Origin: Candidatus Phyllobacterium onerii
Lineage (GTDB): Bacteria > Pseudomonadota > Alphaproteobacteria > Rhizobiales > Rhizobiaceae
Direction of reading: 5' to 3'
DNA length: 64,000 bases
Assembly: GCF_028331445.1 (NCBI RefSeq)
Contig: NZ_JAQMHX010000001.1
Span: 558,001 to 622,000 of the forward strand
Shown here: positions 26,130 through 34,841 of the stretch, piece after piece
How the letters are laid out: every line of letters starts with the position of its first letter
Position numbering within the stretch: position 1 is the stretch's first letter
Program-made: the position numbers and the translations under genes
The notes under the pieces: generated by a model
The model's input: only the letters and a program-made list of their open reading frames with translations
Databases searched by the model: none
Told to the model about the DNA's origin: nothing

Positions 26130-26320
26130 GCTCTGGCTATCTCCCCCCTTGTGGGGGAGAAAGCGATTTCAGCATCTTAGCCCTAGCTAAGTGCTAGAAA
26201 TCGCCAGAGAGGGGATTTGCTTCATTGAACTATCCCCTCACTTGGATTTTCCAAGGATTTAGCAAAGAGGCTAAATCCAGGTAAATCCTTTCTCTCCCAC
26301 AAGGGGAGAGATAATCGGCA
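26129..26320. repeat. Complex palindromic intergenic element
   Basis: Outer arms CTCCCCCCTTGTGGGGGAGA and TCTCTCCCACAAGGGGAGAG are inverted relative to each other, and each is itself a hairpin. Between them are two more hairpins: GATTTC...GAAATC around CTTAGC/GCTAAG, and GGATTTAGC / GCTAAATCC. It lies between the peptidoglycan-binding gene and the DUF1491 gene. Such Rhizobiales elements are non-coding repeats; this one differs from the RIME-like family. Confidence 0.75.
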
Positions 26321-26352
26321 TCGACTGCATCGCCCGAATTGAGAGAAACCTC

Positions 26353-26700
26353 ATGCGCCTGACATCTGAATTCTGGGTTGCCGCACTGGTCAGGCGCGTG
26401 AACGGCTCCGGTGCATTCGCTGCCTTGAGCAATAAAGGCGCGGCGGAAGCGGGCGCGATCTTCATCAAGTTTCGCAATGCTGACGGTTCATATGATCTGT
26501 TCGGACCCGCACCGCAGATGGTCTATGATGAAACCAAGCCCGATGAGCGGTTGTTCACACCATTGAAGACCGGCGTGGCCGAAATGGAAATCAATGACGA
26601 TCTGGAAAAGCAGAAGCGTTGGGATCGGGATTTGTGGATCGTCGAGATCGAGGATTATCGCGGGGACAGGGGCGAGCTGTTTCCAGTCGCGAAAGACTAG
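26353..26700 (+). CDS. DUF1491 family protein
   Basis: This 115-residue protein has the family pattern: the start RLTSEFWVAALVRRV, central GAIFIKFRNADGSYDLFGPAP, and a C-terminal RDLWIVEIEDYRG. It is soluble, with no signal peptide and no known biochemical role. Its stop codon overlaps that of the convergent DUF2336 gene. Confidence 0.85.
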   Translation: MRLTSEFWVAALVRRVNGSGAFAALSNKGAAEAGAIFIKFRNADGSYDLFGPAPQMVYDETKPDERLFTPLKTGVAEMEINDDLEKQKRWDRDLWIVEIEDYRGDRGELFPVAKD

Positions 26701-27656
26701 GAAACCTTGCGGGCGCCGTTCTCGAAGTCCGCGGCCATCTCGCGCAGTTTCTGCCGTAGTTTCTGCGAGTTTTCCTTGGCCTTCCAGCGCTCGACGGTTC
26801 CCTCTGCTTTTTCCTGATCGATCTGGCGATAGGATTGCACGAAGAGGCGCAGCGAATGCAGATCCTTGTGGACGAGGCCGAACAGCCCGGTGAGGACGAG
26901 ATGCGCGGCCTCGGCAGAAAGCCCGAGCGATGCCAGCGCGATCGTCAGTTCTGCGTTCAGGCCATGGCCGATGATGCGTTTTGTGCTGTCGGTATCGAGG
27001 TCAAGCGCCTTGGCTAATTCCTGTTCGAAGAAGGTGGTCTGGTCGAGAAGAGCCGCATCGACAAGATGTTCGGCCAAAGCCTGATCGCTGGAGAAGCCGG
27101 CATCGCTGTCCCGCATCAGCGCCTTCAAAGCCTCACGCGTTTCGCGCAGGCGCGGCGATTCCTGGGTCGAGAGGGTATCTGGCATGCCGCTTTCCCTGCC
27201 ATGGCCGAAATTCAATTGAGGCGTCAAAGCGCGTTCAATGGCAGGGTCGTTGAACCCATGCAGCACGCGCAGAAGTTCGGGATCGGTGATCTCGCGCCGC
27301 GCGATCGCCCGTGCATGGCCAAGGCCCTTATGTGCGACGATGTCGATCAGGTCGGACGTATTCAGAACCGGCGAGCGCAACAGAAGCGGCGCAGATATAT
27401 CCACCTCGTCCTCCGCAAGCGCGATGACAAGCCGTTTCGGTGCATGGGAAAATTCCGACAGGGCGGCGGCCGCATGGCGCCGCACCCGCTGCGAGGCGAG
27501 GGCGAGGAGCGGAACCGCGAGGTCCTCGAGCTGCTGCGCATCGCTCTTTGCCGGTCTTGCGACGCAGCAGAAGGCAGTAATCGACGCGGTGAGGAGATCG
27601 TCAGCCTTGCTGCCGCTACTGCGGTCTTCAAGCGCCCGAAACTCAGGATACTTCAC
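26697..27656 (-). CDS. DUF2336 family helical-repeat protein
   Basis: This 319-residue protein is made of HEAT-like helices, for example LASQRVRRHAAAALSEF and DEVDISAPLLLRS. The DUF2336 signature lies in the N-terminal half and a coiled C-terminus follows (KAEGTVERWKAKENSQ). The function is unknown. The ORF opens with GTG at 27662, but the GTG at 27656 has GGAG eight bases upstream and gives the start VKYPEFRALED, so 27656 is preferred. Confidence 0.8.
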   Translation of the reverse strand: MKYPEFRALEDRSSGSKADDLLTASITAFCCVARPAKSDAQQLEDLAVPLLALASQRVRRHAAAALSEFSHAPKRLVIALAEDEVDISAPLLLRSPVLNTSDLIDIVAHKGLGHARAIARREITDPELLRVLHGFNDPAIERALTPQLNFGHGRESGMPDTLSTQESPRLRETREALKALMRDSDAGFSSDQALAEHLVDAALLDQTTFFEQELAKALDLDTDSTKRIIGHGLNAELTIALASLGLSAEAAHLVLTGLFGLVHKDLHSLRLFVQSYRQIDQEKAEGTVERWKAKENSQKLRQKLREMAADFENGARKVS

Positions 27657-27815
27657 GAACACAACTCCACGAGACGCAGTACGAGGTTAAACAATGGCTA
27701 AAATTAGCCGTGAAGCGTTAGCAACCCGTTAACCATCGGTGGGCTAATGAAAATTATGGCGCAAATCGTGCGCGCGTAGGCATTGGCGTATCAAGGAGAT
27801 CAACGACTAGAACGG

Positions 27816-28016
27816 ATGGGCGATATGGGGTTGGTCATCACATTTCCAGGCAGCGCAAACAAGCGGCGCACCATTGCAGACAACGAACGGCAGACAACTG
27901 CCGAAATCACGATTTTTCCCGGCGTGCGCTACGAGCGTTATGCACCGGAAGCGCCAAAGCGCGCTAAACCAAAACCACCGCGCAGATATTTCGACAGGAT
28001 GCCGCAGCCGGGCTGA
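27816..28016 (+). CDS. Small hypothetical protein
   Basis: This 66-residue protein begins MGDMGLVITFPGSANKRR and ends with basic and proline-rich sequence (KRAKPKPPRRYFDRMP). I do not recognise a domain. The start could also be ATG 27825; the TTG at 27783 has no ribosome site. A GGAG lies 17 bases before 27816, further than usual. Confidence 0.5.
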   Translation: MGDMGLVITFPGSANKRRTIADNERQTTAEITIFPGVRYERYAPEAPKRAKPKPPRRYFDRMPQPG

Positions 28017-28172
28017 ATTGCTGCCTGTTATTCAAGCAATTCCACCTTTGCTTATTAAATCACCTTTTTTATCGCGCTTGCGTGCTTGACACGAATGGCT
28101 GCCACGTATCCTATTGCAGATTATTACGCGCGCTAAGTTTATTCTTACACCATTTCAACAGAGAGATTTTCA

Positions 28173-29483
28173 ATGTCATCAATTACCGGCACCGCCGAGA
28201 GTATCGGCTTACCTTCAGCTCATCCAAAGCGTCTAGCCCTTGCCAGCATGGTTGGTACGACGCTCGAATACTACGATTTCACCATCTACAACACGATGGC
28301 GGCGCTGGTCTTCAGCCAGCTGTTCTTCCCGAGCGTCGACCCCATGGTTGGCACGATGCTGGCATTTTCCACCTACGCGATCGGCTATCTATCGCGCCCG
28401 CTCGGCGGCCTGTTTTTTGGCCGCCTCGGCGACAAGATCGGCCGCCGTGCAGTGTTGGTAATAACACTGATCATCATGGGGCTAACGACTGCGACCATCG
28501 GCCTCCTGCCGACCTATGGATCCGCCGGAATACTGGCGCCGCTGCTGCTGATAACGTTGCGCTTCGTGCAGGGTGTTGCTCTCGGCGGCGAATGGGCGGG
28601 CGCGGTCTTGCTGGCTGTCGAGCATGGACGGCAGGACCAGCGGGGGCTCAATGCCTCGTGGACACAGATGGGACCCGCCCTGGGCACCCTTCTTGGGACC
28701 GGCCTGATCTATGGCTTTACGTCACTCATGGATAACGAAACTTTCCTCGCATGGGGCTGGCGCATCCCTTTTCTTCTCAGCCTTGCCTTGGTCACGTTTG
28801 GGTTGTGGGTTCGCAGCGGCGTTGAAGAATCGCCGATGTTCAAGCAGCTCGAAGAGGCGCATACCAAGGCCGAAGCGCCGATCAAGGAGGTCGTCACCAA
28901 TCATTGGCACCGTCTTTTGCTAGCCGGCGGTTCGCGCATCGGCGGCGACGTGCTCTACGGTTTGATCGTTGTCTTCACGCTGACCTACGTGACAACCGTG
29001 CTGCAACTGCCAAAGTCCACGGCGTTGATGGCGCTGCTTATCGGAACCGGCTTCAACGCGCTGGCCGTTCCGCTCTTTGCCAGCCTATCGGATCGACTGG
29101 GCCGGCGACCGGTGCTCGCGCTTGGCGTTGTGAGTGCAATAGTCTGGGCTTTCCTTATGTTCGCGCTCCTCGACACGACGCAGACCCTGGCGATCGTGCT
29201 CGCCTCCGTCGGTGGCTTGATCGTGCATGCGTGTCTTTACGGTCCGCAGGCGTCATTCATCATCGAGCAATTCCCGACCCGTATCCGCTTCACCGGCGCA
29301 TCGCTCGCTTATACTTTTGCCGGGATTATTGGCGGTGGATTCGCTCCCTTGATCATGGCGGCGCTGTTCAAAAGCTATTCGAGCTCCTACGCCATCTCAA
29401 TCTACGTGGCGGGTGCGGCTTGCGTGACGGGATTGGTGCTGTTGCTTGCGCGCGAAACAGCGCACAAGCCTCTGGAGGAGTAG
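28173..29483 (+). CDS. MHS-family major facilitator transporter
   Basis: This 436-residue protein has 12 predicted membrane segments and metabolite:H+ symporter signatures: TLEYYDFTIYN in the first segment, GRLGDKIGRR in the loop 2-3 position, LRFVQGVALGGEWAGAVLL, and a second-half SDRLGRRPVL. MHS transporters take up small solutes such as citrate, 2-oxoglutarate, proline, betaine or shikimate; the substrate here cannot be told from sequence. A terminator follows. Confidence 0.85.
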   Translation: MSSITGTAESIGLPSAHPKRLALASMVGTTLEYYDFTIYNTMAALVFSQLFFPSVDPMVGTMLAFSTYAIGYLSRPLGGLFFGRLGDKIGRRAVLVITLIIMGLTTATIGLLPTYGSAGILAPLLLITLRFVQGVALGGEWAGAVLLAVEHGRQDQRGLNASWTQMGPALGTLLGTGLIYGFTSLMDNETFLAWGWRIPFLLSLALVTFGLWVRSGVEESPMFKQLEEAHTKAEAPIKEVVTNHWHRLLLAGGSRIGGDVLYGLIVVFTLTYVTTVLQLPKSTALMALLIGTGFNALAVPLFASLSDRLGRRPVLALGVVSAIVWAFLMFALLDTTQTLAIVLASVGGLIVHACLYGPQASFIIEQFPTRIRFTGASLAYTFAGIIGGGFAPLIMAALFKSYSSSYAISIYVAGAACVTGLVLLLARETAHKPLEE

Positions 29484-29497
29484 CATTCCCGCGAGAC

Positions 29498-29531
29498 GAC
29501 GCAGCGATTGGATCCGATCGCTGCGTTGTTT
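29498..29531. terminator. Bidirectional intrinsic terminator
   Basis: A 10-bp stem ACGCAGCGAT / ATCGCTGCGT is followed by TGTTT. It lies between the convergent transporter gene and the DUF1254-like gene and overlaps the stop codon region of the latter. Confidence 0.8.
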
Positions 29532-30075
29532 ATAGCAACGGCGTACAGCTGGCGCTCTTCAGGAAGGAACCGACTTCTTCTTTCCAGGACTCATCCGGCA
29601 CGAAACTGCGGATGACAACATAGCCTTCGTCCATGTCGGCCTCGATAAGCACGGAATTTTCAGCCGCTGCGGGCTTAGTCTTGTTGATTTCAATCATCTG
29701 CAGCGGCGTCGCGATGACCAAATCGAGCTGGTCGGCGATCGCGGTGCGATCGTTGATCGAGTAGATGTTTTCGCCTTGTCGGTTGTAGACGGAGATTGAC
29801 CAATAAGGTGTCGTGCCGACGCCGGTGATGTGAGCGGGGAGATCCTCGATATCGAAACGGCAGGCTGCTGCCTGAAACAGTGGATCGAAGGCTAGCGGCA
29901 CGGTTCCCGGTGCCCGGTCCCGAGTCACGCTATGGAATTGCCAGTCATCGCCATAGGCGGAAATGCGCGACCAGGCGTTGCGATCGGAATAGAAGGGGAC
30001 GAGCAGGACAACCGCGATGTGAACGATGCCGGCTCCGATGAGACCAAAGAGCAGGGCGCGAAAAAGCTTACCCAT
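29530..30075 (-). CDS. DUF1254-like membrane-anchored protein
   Basis: This 181-residue protein has an N-terminal membrane segment (LFRALLFGLIGAGIVHIAVVL) and a periplasmic domain with PYWSISVYNRQGENIYSIND, the fold of the DUF1254/DUF1214 exported proteins. Their function is not established. Its start overlaps the stop of the upstream DUF1214 gene by eight bases, implying one operon. Confidence 0.7.
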   Translation of the reverse strand: MGKLFRALLFGLIGAGIVHIAVVLLVPFYSDRNAWSRISAYGDDWQFHSVTRDRAPGTVPLAFDPLFQAAACRFDIEDLPAHITGVGTTPYWSISVYNRQGENIYSINDRTAIADQLDLVIATPLQMIEINKTKPAAAENSVLIEADMDEGYVVIRSFVPDESWKEEVGSFLKSASCTPLL

Positions 30076-30652
30076 CGCAGCTGATCCTCGTGACCGCCGG
30101 AAATGTCATGTCGACGAGACCCGAATTGCTGCCGACAGGCGTATCATAGAGCGTCATCACGAGCACCATCCGTCCCGCGCCCATTGTGGCCAGCCAGTTT
30201 CCCGGTTGAGCCTTGGGCGAAACGAGCACGACGAACCGGCCATTCTCCTGGCGGAATATTTGCCGCGAATGCAGCGCAGGCAGGCGGTCCTTACCCGGGT
30301 CAAGTGCGATGAGCGAGCGGTCGGCTGCGTAGAGCGTCCAGAAACGCGAATTGGGGCTATTGCCTTCGATTTTGTAAGAGCAGCGCCGGTCGAGTGCCTG
30401 GCCCTGATTATCGTCATAGGCATAGAAGGCGAGGCCCTCGGCCGACCCCAGCGGAAAGGCCCCTTCGCGGGCCGCCCGCGCCTTGGCATAAGGGTCGGAG
30501 AGGGGGGTGCCGGCTTCCGGATGCCCGGTCCATTGACCAACGGTGAGCGCGCCAAAGCCATCGAAACGGTTGACCGCATACCATGCGCTCAGCGTGCCGC
30601 CGCCGACGGCAATCACAAGCGCAATGAGGGCGAGGAGAACATTTCGAAGCAT
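30068..30652 (-). CDS. DUF1214 membrane-anchored protein
   Basis: This 194-residue protein has an N-terminal membrane anchor (LLALIALVIAVGGGTLSAWY) and DUF1214-type features: DPYAKARAAREGAFPLG, RFWTLYAADRSLI and FPAVTRISCDG. It is the first gene of a two-gene operon with the DUF1254-like protein. The large inverted-repeat element ends only four bases before its ATG, so no Shine-Dalgarno sequence is visible. This suggests insertion upstream of the start and possibly weak expression. Confidence 0.75.
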   Translation of the reverse strand: MLRNVLLALIALVIAVGGGTLSAWYAVNRFDGFGALTVGQWTGHPEAGTPLSDPYAKARAAREGAFPLGSAEGLAFYAYDDNQGQALDRRCSYKIEGNSPNSRFWTLYAADRSLIALDPGKDRLPALHSRQIFRQENGRFVVLVSPKAQPGNWLATMGAGRMVLVMTLYDTPVGSNSGLVDMTFPAVTRISCDG

Positions 30653-30656
30653 GGAT

Positions 30657-30930
30657 TAGAGCATCGGACGGTAAATAGGACGCAGTTCTGTTTCGCGGAT
30701 GGCGAGACAACCCACGCGGAAGGGGGCGAGGCCGATGTCTTTCCATCGGACGAAGCTATCTGACAAAGTGGGTGTCCGCCAGCCGGAAACCCGAAGGGCC
30801 GGGTGAATTTGACCCAAATCCATCGGGCTCCGGCTTCGTCCGATGGAAAGGCATCGGCCTCGCCAAATCCCTCGACCTTGAACCAAATTCCCTCCGGCAG
30901 AACGCGTCATATTTACCGTCCGATGCTCTA
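30657..30930. mobile_element. 274-bp inverted-repeat element, MITE-like
   Basis: The ends are a perfect 21-bp inverted repeat: TAGAGCATCGGACGGTAAAT plus one base at the left, and its complement at 30910-30930. A second inner pair, 30725-30755 and 30834-30864, matches over 31 bases with one mismatch. There is no transposase and no reading frame of its own. It lies between the DUF1214 gene and the penicillin-binding-protein gene. A non-autonomous miniature element is the simplest explanation. Confidence 0.75.
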
Positions 30931-30960
30931 AGAAGTACACGCGAGTGTTGGTGCATGCAA

Positions 30961-33111
30961 TCAAAGTGCGGAGACTTTCGAGGGCAAGATCGGCAGTTTG
31001 AGCTGCGGTGCGGCTTTCAACGCCTGACCGATTTCACGGATGGCCGTCGCCGTGGCGCCTGAAAGAACCCGTGGCCGCTCTTCCGCCTTCAGCGCGTCGT
31101 CGTCAACGGCCTCTTCAGTTTTGGCCGCCGCCACCTTGTCCTGCTTCGGCATGGTTGGGTCGATGCCCGGGATCGCTTTGAGATCGATGTTCTGATGCGC
31201 ATAGTTCATGAAGCGCTGCCAGGTCATTGCCGGAAGGATGCCGCCGGTCAACTCCTTGGTCGGCGTGAAATTGTCATTGCCGAACCAGACAGCGGCCGTG
31301 TAGTTGCCGGTAAAGCCAACAAACCATGCATCGCGATAGCTTTGCGTGGTGCCGGTCTTGCCCGCCGCGCGCGTCATCGGCAAAGCGGCGCGCCGGCCAG
31401 TACCCCATTCCGGCACCTGCGACAGCATGATGTTCATGTTGTCTGCGGCCGTTTGCGAAAGCACCCGATGCGGTTTGACACCATCTTTCTTCCAATCCCA
31501 AAGGACATCGCCATTCTGGCTCAAGATCTGCGTGAAGGGATGACGCATGCCGGCGATGCCACCAGTCGCGAAGACGTTATAACCGGTTGCCTGATCCATG
31601 ACGGTCATGCCGGACGTGCCCAGCACCATGGTCTTGTGCGAGCTGATCGGCGACTCAACGCCAAAGGCCTTGGTCAAGGCTACGATAGGCGCGGTCGTCA
31701 GGTAATCCTTGGCGAGCCGCACAGGGACTGTATTGATGGATTTGACCAGTGCTGTTGTGAGGTCAATTTTTCCCAGATACTGGCGCGAGTAATTCTGCGG
31801 CGACCAGTTGCCCCATGAAACCGCGCCACCGGAGACCAGCGTCTTCGGTGTCATGCCCTTTTCCATAGCAGCAGCATAGACATAAGGCTTGAACGACGAG
31901 CCCGCCTGCCGCAGGGCAGCTGTGGCACGGTTGAACTGGCTTTCGCCATAGTCGCGGCCGCCGACGATAGCCCTGACCGCGCCGTTGTTTTCAAGAACGA
32001 CGATGGCAGCCTGGGTGACGTGATATTCCTTGCCGAACTGGCGAAGGTGGTATTCCGCGGATTCCTCGGCTGCCTTCTGGATTCCCGTATCAAGCGTTGT
32101 GCGGACGACGAGCGTATGGGTCGGCATTTTCTGCGCAACCTTCTTGACCTCGTCGAAAGCCCAATCGAGGAAATAATCCGGGCTCTCCGAGCGGCCGCGA
32201 TCAACCACGGTTGCCGGGTTGCGGCGTGCGCCTACAACCTGGCCTTCGGTCATCAATCCGCCTTGGACGAGATTGCTGAGCACCACGTTGGCGCGGGCAC
32301 GGGCAGCCGGCAGGTTGACATGCGGCGCATATTTCGCCGGCGCCTTGAACAGCCCGGCCAGCATTGCCGCCTCCGCCAGATTGACGTCCTTGACGCTCTT
32401 GCCGAAATAGAATTCGGAAGCTGCCGCGATGCCGAACGTTCCGCCGCCCATATAGGCGCGGTCGAGATATGTCTGCAGGATTTCCTTCTTGCTGAGGTTC
32501 GACTCCAGCCATAAGGCAAGGAAGGCTTCCTTGATCTTGCGGTCAAGGCTCCGCTCGTTGTTGAGGAACAGGTTTTTCGCCAGCTGCTGGGTAATGGTCG
32601 AGCCGCCCTGGACAACGGAATTGGCGCGCAGGTTTTCAGTCATGGCGCGCGACAGTCCGAGGAAATCAATGCCGAAATGGTCGAAGAAGCGGCGGTCTTC
32701 CGTTGCAAGGACGGCCTTGATGACGTGATCCGGCAATTCGTCAATGGGTACCGCGCTACGGTGGAGAATACCACGCTGGCCGATCTCGTTGCCATAGCGG
32801 TCGAGGAACGTCACGGCGAAATCATCGCGTGTACGCCAGTTCTTTTCGGTTTCATGAAAGGCCGGTATGGCCAGCGTCAGCATGAGCACGGAACCGACTG
32901 TACCCCAGGTGAATGCTTCGCCCAGAACTTCGAATATAGCGCGACGCCAGCCCGTAACATGGAAGCGGCGGAAGAAGATGGTGGTGTCTTCCCAGAACTC
33001 TGCAAGGCGAAAGCGCGTTTCGTAAAGAGTCGAATCGATCCAGGCATCAAGCCCAAGCAGCGGCGAGACCTTGAATCGCTTGCGTTTCTTGTCCGGCCCT
33101 GGCGCGTCCAT
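30961..33111 (-). CDS. Class A penicillin-binding protein (PBP1A family)
   Basis: This 716-residue bifunctional cell-wall synthase has a cytoplasmic basic N-terminus, a membrane segment, and then a transglycosylase domain with catalytic Glu in TEDRRFFDHFGIDFLG and the QGGSTITQQLAKNLFL motif. The transpeptidase domain has active-site Ser in AGSSFKPYVY and KTGT in AGKTGTTQSYRDAW. It polymerises and cross-links peptidoglycan at the inner membrane. The first ATG is at 33111; the preceding TTG is not needed. Confidence 0.9.
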   Translation of the reverse strand: MDAPGPDKKRKRFKVSPLLGLDAWIDSTLYETRFRLAEFWEDTTIFFRRFHVTGWRRAIFEVLGEAFTWGTVGSVLMLTLAIPAFHETEKNWRTRDDFAVTFLDRYGNEIGQRGILHRSAVPIDELPDHVIKAVLATEDRRFFDHFGIDFLGLSRAMTENLRANSVVQGGSTITQQLAKNLFLNNERSLDRKIKEAFLALWLESNLSKKEILQTYLDRAYMGGGTFGIAAASEFYFGKSVKDVNLAEAAMLAGLFKAPAKYAPHVNLPAARARANVVLSNLVQGGLMTEGQVVGARRNPATVVDRGRSESPDYFLDWAFDEVKKVAQKMPTHTLVVRTTLDTGIQKAAEESAEYHLRQFGKEYHVTQAAIVVLENNGAVRAIVGGRDYGESQFNRATAALRQAGSSFKPYVYAAAMEKGMTPKTLVSGGAVSWGNWSPQNYSRQYLGKIDLTTALVKSINTVPVRLAKDYLTTAPIVALTKAFGVESPISSHKTMVLGTSGMTVMDQATGYNVFATGGIAGMRHPFTQILSQNGDVLWDWKKDGVKPHRVLSQTAADNMNIMLSQVPEWGTGRRAALPMTRAAGKTGTTQSYRDAWFVGFTGNYTAAVWFGNDNFTPTKELTGGILPAMTWQRFMNYAHQNIDLKAIPGIDPTMPKQDKVAAAKTEEAVDDDALKAEERPRVLSGATATAIREIGQALKAAPQLKLPILPSKVSAL

Positions 33112-33379
33112 CAAACTTCTTGCCTGCCCTGTGCTAAGCCATGCTTACCCCTGAAGGCACATGGTTTAACGGATATCACTTAACAGCTTCTTGAGGCGGC
33201 TGTTTAGGCTTTAATATGGTCATTTCATCCCGCAAAAAGAATACCGCCTTTGTGATTAATGTCACAAGGGCAAGCGCCCCCGATATGGAGATTTGACCGG
33301 GACTGTTGCCAAAAAGTTTCCACTTGCAATTGCGCCTGTCCGGTGGATTGGTGTCATTTTTCCAAGTGGGAGCATAGGC

Positions 33380-34012
33380 ATGTCCATTGAGCATTGGCTG
33401 GCATTCGTTGCAGCATCGGCAATTCTTCTCGCTATTCCGGGTCCGACGATCCTTCTCGTCATCTCCTATGCGCTTGGCCATGGCCGGCGTTTTGCGGCGG
33501 CGACGGTTGCGGGTGTTGCGCTCGGTGATTTCACTGCGATGACGGCCTCCATGCTTGGACTTGGCGCCTTGCTCGCGGCATCGGCAGCGATCTTCACCGT
33601 GCTGAAATGGGTTGGTGCCGCCTACCTTATCTATCTTGGCATCAAGCTCTGGCGTGCGCCGATCGCCAATCCCGAAACCGGCGAAACGCCGGAAAAGAAC
33701 GAGAAGGCCCACCGCATCTTCCTTCACGCCTACGTGGTGACTGCCCTCAATCCCAAGAGCATTATTTTCTTCGTGGCTTTCCTGCCACAGTTCCTCGATA
33801 CGACCCGCCCGATATTCACGCAAATGGTGATCTTCGAAACGACCTTCCTCGTTCTCGCGACCTTGAATGCCGCAACCTACGCCGTGATGGCATCGATGGC
33901 GCGCCAGACCATCCGCAAGCCCAGGGTCCAGCGTATCGTCAACCGTACAGGTGGATCGCTGATGATCGGGGCAGGGCTGTTGGCTCTCGGCTGGAAAAAG
34001 GCAGCAGCGTGA
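33380..34012 (+). CDS. LysE/RhtB-family exporter
   Basis: This 210-residue protein has six predicted membrane segments and the family start SIEHWLAFVAASAILLAIPGPT, where PGPT is the hallmark motif, followed by VAGVALGDF. LysE/RhtB proteins export amino acids and related small molecules. The RhtB-like length suggests homoserine/threonine-type substrates, but this is not certain. ATG 33380 has GGGAG upstream. Confidence 0.9.
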   Translation: MSIEHWLAFVAASAILLAIPGPTILLVISYALGHGRRFAAATVAGVALGDFTAMTASMLGLGALLAASAAIFTVLKWVGAAYLIYLGIKLWRAPIANPETGETPEKNEKAHRIFLHAYVVTALNPKSIIFFVAFLPQFLDTTRPIFTQMVIFETTFLVLATLNAATYAVMASMARQTIRKPRVQRIVNRTGGSLMIGAGLLALGWKKAAA

Positions 34013-34013
34013 T

Positions 34014-34132
34014 ATTCACGCCAGGACGGGCCTGCAAATGGCGCTTTTCTGCGATCCGGTGCTCACGTACCTTAAAGTACGCTGCGCTCCGGTTCTCGAA
34101 AATCACCATTTTCGGCGCGTCTTGACCTGAAT
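34014..34132 (+). repeat. RIME-like palindromic repeat, second subfamily
   Basis: The element starts ATTCACGCCAGGACGGG and ends CGTCTTGACCTGAAT, forming imperfect terminal inverted repeats. The core holds GTGCTCACGTAC and GTACGCTGCGCTCCGG, shared with the other copies. It lies just after the exporter gene and before the GTA cluster. Confidence 0.75.
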
Positions 34133-34304
34133 CTCAACACAGCCAAGCGGAAGTAAGAAAAAGATCCAGACTAGGAAAATAATCCTTGACTGCGTAACGG
34201 TTGTCCTGTAGGTTTTAGTCATCGTCGGAAATGTGAGTCCAATACCTCGCCGGTGGATTAGCCGGGCGAGTGGATTCGTTTCGAACTCCTTCCAAGGACA
34301 ATCC

Positions 34305-34841
34305 ATGATAGTCAATTTTGCCGCCGCCATGCGCCGGCGAAGCGCATTTGCGCTATGTCGCGAATATGGCATATCCGCCGTCGAGATCGTGCCGCTGCTC
34401 GGACTGACAGAACGCCAGTTCCTGCGAGCGCTCAAACGCGACGGTCTGTCGTATAGCGATATGCAACAGGGTAACCGGCAGTTGCGTCTTGCCCAGCGGA
34501 TCATGGATCTGCTGCGCAAGGAACTGGATACGCTTTCCTCGCTGGATGAGGGATCGTCTGGCAAGGTGAGGCTCGATGCCCTGGCGCTTCTTGCCCGCAC
34601 CATTGAACGCGTGAGCGATCTACAAGAGCGCTTTGCAACAACAAGAGCGCAAACCGCGGGTAGCCTGAGTGCCGATGAGCTTCGCGCCGTCCTGAAACGC
34701 ATTGATGAAAGGATCGATGAACTTGCTGACAGCCGCGCAAGAGAACTGGTCCAGGAAGAACTTCAACGAAAGGGAATCCTTGGCGCTCGAACGGGAGTGG
34801 ATTTGCCAGGGAAGGACAGCGCAACAACCGCCGAGTCGTGA
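34305..34841 (+). CDS. GTA small terminase-like protein (g1)
   Basis: This 178-residue protein has an HTH-like segment (FALCREYGISAVEIVPLLGLTERQ) and a coiled-coil-prone C-terminus (LKRIDERIDELADSR). It sits immediately before the large terminase, the position of gene 1 in Rhodobacter-type gene transfer agents, and probably helps load DNA for packaging. Its 3' end overlaps the large terminase by 125 bases. ATG 34305 has AAGGA upstream. Confidence 0.75.
   Translation: MIVNFAAAMRRRSAFALCREYGISAVEIVPLLGLTERQFLRALKRDGLSYSDMQQGNRQLRLAQRIMDLLRKELDTLSSLDEGSSGKVRLDALALLARTIERVSDLQERFATTRAQTAGSLSADELRAVLKRIDERIDELADSRARELVQEELQRKGILGARTGVDLPGKDSATTAES

Noticed and set aside
34702-34716. TTG start for the large terminase at 34702
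   Set aside because: ATG 34717 has an AAAGGA ribosome site at suitable distance and gives the family-like start; the TTG adds only five residues.
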